Assembly (NCBI RefSeq): GCF_011386835.1
Contig: NC_088800.1
Coordinates: forward strand, 21,008,572-21,072,571
DNA length: 64,000 nucleotides
Reading direction: 5' to 3'
Origin: Chrysemys picta bellii
Lineage: Eukaryota; Chordata; Testudines; Emydidae
The notes beneath the pieces are model-generated. The model had not been told where the DNA came from. It worked only from the letters and a program-made list of their open reading frames with translations, and did not search any database. How positions within the stretch are numbered: position 1 is the stretch's first letter; each line of letters begins with the position of its first letter. The position numbers and the translations under genes were made by a program. Shown piece after piece: positions 58,966 through 64,000 of this stretch.

Positions 58966-60337
58966 TCATGTCCATTCCAATAGGTGATTCCCAAGCAGTT
59001 TCCACGGAGGAGGGGTCAGAGTTCTCTGAGCTGCAGACTGAAGTACTGCCCTGCCGAAGGCTGCATCGTCTCTCACCTGCTGAGTGATGGCATAGTGCGA
59101 CATGAAGGTGTGGGTGGAAGACCATGTTGCTGCCTTGCATATGTCCTGAATAGGGACTTGCACAAGGAATGCGGCGGAAGAAGCCTGTGCTCTTGCGGAG
59201 TGCACCGTTAATGCTGGGGCTGGAATCTTAGCCAGGTCATAGCACGTTCTGATGCAGGACGTGCTCCACAATGAAATGTGCTGAAATGAGATGGGAAGCC
59301 CTTTCATCCTTTCAGCGATTGCAATAAAGAGCTGTGGTGACTTACGAAATGGCTTTGCGTGCTTAATGTAGAAGGCTAGGGCATGCCTTATGTCCAGAGA
59401 ATGGAGTACTCGCTGTCTGTTGCTGGCATGAGGTTTAGGAAAGAATACTGGTAGAACTATTTCCTGGTTTACATGAAAGTGTGAGACTACCTTGGGTAGG
59501 AACACTAGGTGTGGGCGTAGCTGCACCTAGTCTTTATAAAAAACTGTGTAGGGCGGCCTCATAAGTCAGCGCTCTGAGTTCAAAGACCCTTCTGCCTGAG
59601 GTTATGGCCACCAGAAAAACCACCTTCCAGAACAGGTAGGATAGAGGGCAGGTTGCCATGGGCTCGAAGGGGGGCCCCATAAGTCTGGAGAGAACCAGGT
59701 TGAGATCCCACTGGGGAACGGGCTGCCGCACCTGCGGAAAAAGCCTGTCCAAGCCCTTGAGAAACCGAACAACCATGGGATGTCCAAAGACTGACCTACC
59801 CACCATGGCTGGGTGGAACGCCAAGATGACAGCCAGGTGCACCTTAATAGATGACATTGCCAAACCCTGTTGTTTCAGGTACAGAAGGTAGTCTAGGACA
59901 AGGGAAATAGGGGCTTGTTGCAGGGAGGTACCTTTCTGTAGGGACCAAATGGAGAAACGCCTCCACTTCGCCAGGTACGTTGTGTGAGTAGAGGGTTTCC
60001 TGCTCCCCAACAGGACTTCCCTAACAGGTCTCAAACACTGTAGTTGAAGCAGGTTCAGCCATGGAGTTTCCACGCCATGAGATGGAGGGACTCCAAGTTG
60101 AAATGCTGTAGTTGACCGTGGTCCTGCGTGATGAGATTCGGGAGCATAGGAAGGGCTACTGGCCTGTCCACTGATAGGTTCAGCAATGTGGTGAACCAGT
60201 GCTGGTGGGGCCACGCTGGTGCTATGAGGATCACTGAAGCTCTGTCCTGCCGGACCTTGAGGAGGACCTTGTGTATGAGAGAGAGAAGGGCAGGAACGCA
60301 TATAGCAGGTGAGTCGTCCATGGTAGGTGAAAGGCAT
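58966..60337 (-). pseudogene. DIRS tyrosine recombinase
   Basis: The recombinase joins the circular DNA copy into the genome without a target duplication. The first block (60337-59534) holds the core-binding region (STHTTYLAKWRRFSIWSLQK, VLDYLLYLKQQGLAMSSIKV) and the first catalytic Arg in TSGRRVFELRAL (about residues 249-250). A frameshift at the A-run near 59535-59541 ends it. The second block (59526-58966) resumes with QLRPHLVFLPKVVSHFHVNQ and carries H109 and R112 in VHSARAQASS and the nucleophile Tyr145 in SHYAITQQV. The R-H-R-Y set is thus all visible. One frame break separates the catalytic Arg from the H-R-Y part. Confidence 0.85.
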
Positions 60338-61004
60338 CCGCTATGGCTGTGGTTCCGAAAGGAGCAGAACAGCTGACTCTTTCTGTTGCTACGCATTGCA
60401 AACAGATCCATGTAGGGATAGCCCCACCTCTGGAAGACGGAAAGGGCAATGTCTGCTCTGAGTGACCACACGTGAGTGTTGAACGAGCGTCTGAGATGGT
60501 CCACTAGTTCGTTCTCTGTTCCTGGCAGATATGAGGCCTGTAGCTGGATGGAGTGTGCGATGCAGAAGTCCCACAGTCAGAAAGCTTCCTGGCACAGGGG
60601 AGAGGAGCGAGCACCACCGTTTGTTTATATAGAACATCACTGTGGTGTTGTCCGTCATCACTGAGACACACTTGCCTTGAAGATGGGCCTAGAACGTCTG
60701 GCAAGCCAGGCGAACGGCTCTCAGCTCTCCGACATTGATATGCAGCGATAGTTCTAGTTGTGACCACAGGCCTTGAGTTCTGATACTGCCCAGGTGTGCT
60801 CCCCAGCCCATCTCCAATGTATCTGTGACCAGCAACAGTGAGGGCTGAGGCTTGGCGAAGGGCACTCCCACACAGACCACCTGAGGTTGTAGTTACCAGC
60901 TGAGGGACTTGAGAATCGGGGGTGGGAGAGTAATAAGTCTGTCCAGAGAGTCCCAGCTGGGTCTGTATAGATTCAACAACCAAGCCTGGAGGGGGTGAAG
61001 GCAC
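60055..61004 (-). pseudogene. DIRS RNase H and connection region
   Basis: Lies directly downstream of the RT on minus. VTDTLEMGWGAHLGS gives the first acidic residue, HINVGELRAVRLACQTF the Glu, and MTDNTTVMFYIN the next Asp. A TAG after QTF (where Gln is expected) and a later frameshift after INK break the frame. The following block (60504-60055) contains YPYMDLFAMRSNRKSQLFCS and APAWPHQHWFTTLLNLS, the link toward the recombinase. Confidence 0.8.
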
Positions 61005-61223
61005 AATATGGCGTGTTGTCTACGTACGTGCAGGCTGCCATATGCCCCAGAAGCTTCATGCAGTTTCTGGCTGTAGTTGTAGGAAACTGGCAGAGTCTCT
61101 CGATGATGCCCCTTATGTTTTGGAACCAGGACTCGGGCAGGGAAGCTCTGGCTCGAGGGAAGTCCAGGAGAACCCCAATACATTCTATTTTTTGGGTTGG
61201 GGCTAGGGTAGACTTGGGCCCAT

Positions 61224-61906
61224 TCAGAATGAGCCCCAACCAGCTGAAAGTGGCATGTGCCAACGCCACATGCTCTTGCATTTGTACTCAAGAATCACCC
61301 TTGATGAATCAGTCATCCAGGTACGGGAAAACCTGTACCCTGCATTTGCAAAGGAAGGCTGCCACAACTGCCATGCACTTTGTGACCATGCAAGGGGCCA
61401 TTGAAAGCCCAAATGGGAGTACAGTGAACTGATAGTGTCGGCTGCTGACCACGAATCTCAGGAATCGTCTGTGCGCCAGAATAATCAATATATGGATGTA
61501 CGCGTCCTTCAGTTTGAGGGCAGCGTACCAGTCCCCTGGATCCAGGGAAGGAATGATGGTGGCCAGAGAGACCATACAAAACTTGAGTTTTCTTATAAAC
61601 GTGTTGAGACTTCGCAGATCCAGGCTAGTCCTGAGCCCCCCTTTGACCTTGGGGATGAGGAAATATCAGGAGTATAATCCCCTATCCCTGAAATCCTGAG
61701 GAACCTCCTCTATCACCCCTAGAGCAAGGAGCGATTGCACCTCCTGTAGAAGGAGTTGCTCGTGAGAAGGGTCCTTGAAGAGGGATGGGGAAGGTGGGTG
61801 GGAGGGCACAGAATTGGATAAAATATCCCACCCCCACCGTGCTCAGGACCCAGTGATCTGAAGTAATCTGGGCCCAGGCATGGTAGAAGTGGGACAGATG
61901 ATTCAC
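61224..61906 (-). pseudogene. DIRS reverse transcriptase
   Basis: Starts with WVLSTVGVGYFIQFCALPPT and continues in another frame with LDPGDWYAALKLKDAYIHI (motif A), VLPFGLSMAPCMVTKCM (motif B) and VFPYLDD (motif C, catalytic Asp pair). A TGA follows the YLDD box directly, where the family usually has Trp. The C-terminal RT part (WLGLILNGPKSTLAPTQKIE) follows to about 60973. At least two frame breaks. Confidence 0.85.
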
Positions 61907-62044
61907 AAAGGGAGGGAAAGGATCTGAGACTTGAGCTGGAGCTCCATCCTCGGGCGCACATTCAAAAGTTTGCTTTCGAGCCGGGGGAGGAGAGGGGGGC
62001 TGCTTGGAGGAGCCCTGGCCCTGGCCAGAGGAGAACTGCGGAGG

Positions 62045-63977
62045 TCACCTCCTGCTCTTTCTGCCCCTCCATCGACTATAGTCCTGCCAAGGGGATCCTG
62101 GATAGAAGCGTAAGGGGGACTGTGGTTTGAAGGGCTTTCTCTGAGGTGCTGACATGTGAATTGCCAGAGATTTGAGGGTTGCTTGTGAGATCTTGAGACT
62201 GTGCAGTCTCGAGTCCATCTTGTCAGTGAACAGTCCCGCAGCGTCAAATGGAAGGTCCTGTATTGTATTTTGGACCTCTGCCGGGAGTTCCGAAACTTGT
62301 AGCCATGAGCTACACCTCATTGTAATGGCCGTGGCCATAGTCCGCTTCACTGACTCGGCAGAGTCCAAAGCAGCTTGGAGGGAGGTTCTAGCCACCACTC
62401 TGCCCTCCTCTAGGACTGCAGCAAATTCCTGTTGTGACTCCGAAGGGAGCAGTTCCTGAAACTTGGAGAGGGCGTTCCAAGAATTGTATGTGTAGCAGCT
62501 AAGTACCATCTGCTGGTTGGAAAGTCAAACTGGAGTCCCCGGTCGAGTATACCTTTTGACCGAAGAGGTCCAACTTCTTGGCGTTCTTGTTTTTTGGGTC
62601 AGGCCCCAGTTCCCCTGCCGCTCCCTGTCGTTTGCTGCATCCACTACCAGGGTCCCCAGTTGGGGGTGTTTGAAGAGGTGCTCATACCCCTTTTGAGGGA
62701 TGAAGTAACGCCGCTCTACACCCCTGGCCACAGGTGGTATAGAGGCCGGAGTCTGCCAGAGCACCTTCATGGTGTTTTGAATAGTTTTTATAAGTAGCAG
62801 TTCCACCTTGGAGGGATCCTCCGCGGTGAGTATGTCAACCATTGAGTAAGTCCTCCACAACCTCCTCAGTTTGCATGTTGAGGTTCTGGGCCACCCTCCT
62901 AAGGAGGTCTTGGTGGGTTTTTATGTCTATTGCCAGAAGGGACGTAGTAGTGCCTGCTACTGCCTCGTCCAGCGAGGAAGAAGATGAGGCTCGAGGTGGG
63001 AGAGATTCCTCTGGTTCCCTGGTGATGTGCTCAGGGACATCCACTGCGACTGGTGGTGTGGGAGCCGCGGGCATTAGCAGCTCTGACAACACGCCTGATC
63101 TGGGATGCCCAGGGTCTGAACATGAGGAGCCCTGGACATGTCGGGGGCAACCGACATTGTGGGGGGAGGGAGCATGGACAATGGAAACTACTGGTGCCAC
63201 CCTGGAACTATGACCTTGGGCCTGGTAATAGGCCCAAGGTGTCCAAAAGGACCACTGTCCCGGGCCCTGCCTCTGGGGTAGCCAGGATACCATCGGTACT
63301 GCGGGGTTCTCTGCTCTATGGTGCAGACACTGGTGCCAGGATCTTGAGCGGTACCAGCTGTGTCGGGACACGAATGAGTCAGCCTCTGACTCGGAGGAGT
63401 AGTCCGAGCCTGACCAGGGAGAGGCAGACCCTTAGGGCGCCGGGGAGTGGTACCGAGGCCATGGGGAATGGCCCCGAATCATGGTGGGCTTGCCCTGGTG
63501 CCAGATAGGTGGTACTGCCATCGGTGCCGCCGTCCATGCCTGAAGTGGTGTCTGCAACTGAACCGGTGCCTGGGAATGTGAGGTGGGGGACTATGCCATC
63601 ATGTCAATCAAGTCCCGCGTGGCCTTGAAAGTATCTGATGTGGAGGGAAGGTCCAGGTCCTCCTCCAACACCTCCTGGACCAGGGAGTCCATCGACACCA
63701 GACTCGATGGACCTCCCCTCGAGGCCGGAGTCAACCTTCTGGTGTCCTGGCGCGGGATGCACCACACTGGTGTTCTGTGTGTTCCTCTTGACGGGGGAAC
63801 AGCCCCTCTCCGCCTTTTTCTTCTTATGTAGCACCAGGGATTGTGATCAGTATTGCACCGATGAGCCGGCCTTCCACCCTGGGGAGCGGTACTGATGCTC
63901 CTTATGCAAGTCCTTCCTCGTTGCCGAGGTGTCCTGCACCAAGGCTGGTGCGCTCTGCACTGAGCTGCCAGTGCCAC
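62045..63977 (-). pseudogene. DIRS gag-like region
   Basis: Three frame-shifted blocks. 63371-62835 ends with DLLRRVAQNLNMQTEEVVED. 62860-62525 contains the VERRYFIPQKGYEHLFKHPQ segment. 62509-62045 contains FQELLPSESQQEFAAVLEEG and ELPAEVQNTIQDLPFDAAGL, the C-terminal gag-like part usual for turtle DIRS copies. A further Ser/Pro-rich block lies at 63591-63977. The N-terminus is outside the window. Proposed role: RNA-binding or particle protein, by family analogy. Confidence 0.7.
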
Positions 63978-64000
63978 CTTGTGTGCCAGTTGAGGCTGGA

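Larger units (their letters stand above)
58633..64000 (-). mobile_element. DIRS-type tyrosine-recombinase retrotransposon, runs off the window
   Basis: Coding order on the minus strand is gag-like, RT, RNase H, tyrosine recombinase, the DIRS arrangement, and no aspartic protease or DDE integrase is seen. The 3' region carries paired inverted arms (58633-58678 and 58904-58949) and two direct copies of 'ttgctcatgtccattccaa' near 58681 and 58962. The 5' end lies beyond 64000. All genes have frame breaks, so this copy is inactive. Confidence 0.9.

Noticed and set aside
59658..63895. Plus-strand open frames across the DIRS element
   Set aside because: They are antisense shadows of the minus-strand gag, RT, RNase H and recombinase.
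1..64000. CRISPR arrays, bacterial operons, rRNA or tRNA genes
   Set aside because: No regularly spaced repeats, no ribosome-binding or operon structure, and no cloverleaf-type tRNA or rRNA sequence was found; composition and repeats are vertebrate.

Overview
The window is vertebrate nuclear DNA with no recognisable single-copy protein-coding exon. The repeats point to a sauropsid, most likely a turtle: CR1 LINEs with ATTCTATG-type 3' ends, many copies of a short retroposon ending in 'CACGGCTGCTACTCTGAAA', PIF/Harbinger elements with a paired Myb-like gene, hAT and Tigger MITEs, old MIR relics, and a long DIRS-type tyrosine-recombinase retrotransposon. The species call rests on recognised repeat character, not on a search.

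Layout. 1-9.2 kb is AT-rich, old intergenic or intronic DNA with one MIR. About 9.23-10.76 kb is a CpG-rich island with two good minus-strand splice donors, the best candidate for a host-gene promoter and 5' exon; if so, the gene runs leftward and 1-10 kb is intron. 11.59-17.45 kb is a deep nest: a short retroposon is split by a solo LTR; the LTR is split by a second retroposon, a 4.15-kb Harbinger transposon and a hairpin MITE; and the Harbinger transposase is split by a hAT MITE. 17.45-31.77 kb is mostly old sequence with scattered retroposons, MIRs, a CR1 end and hAT MITEs. 31.77-33.07 kb is a 5'-truncated CR1 with an open reverse-transcriptase frame. 33.67-33.93 kb is a head-to-head retroposon palindrome. 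36.05-36.99 and 43.37-43.77 kb are solo LTRs. 38.87-40.13 and 42.34-42.68 kb are hAT elements. 47.26-49.73 kb is a second, rearranged Harbinger carrying its own hAT MITE. 51.20-51.65 kb is a deleted Tigger. 52.07-55.70 kb is one CR1 copy cut in two by a 2.3-kb DNA transposon with CACTG ends and a TTA duplication, encoding a broken zinc-finger transposase-like protein. 56.59-57.44 kb is a GC-rich hAT element. 58.63 kb to the window end is a minus-strand DIRS element (gag-like region, RT, RNase H, tyrosine recombinase) that runs out of the window.

Nothing here forms a host operon or pathway. The functional units are the transposons' gene sets: Harbinger (DDE transposase, Myb/SANT-like DNA-binding partner, and a possible third protein), DIRS (gag, RT, RNase H, YR) and CR1 (RT). 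All but the CR1 fragment carry visible stops, frameshifts or deletions. Matching target-site duplications let many insertions be placed exactly and ordered in time.
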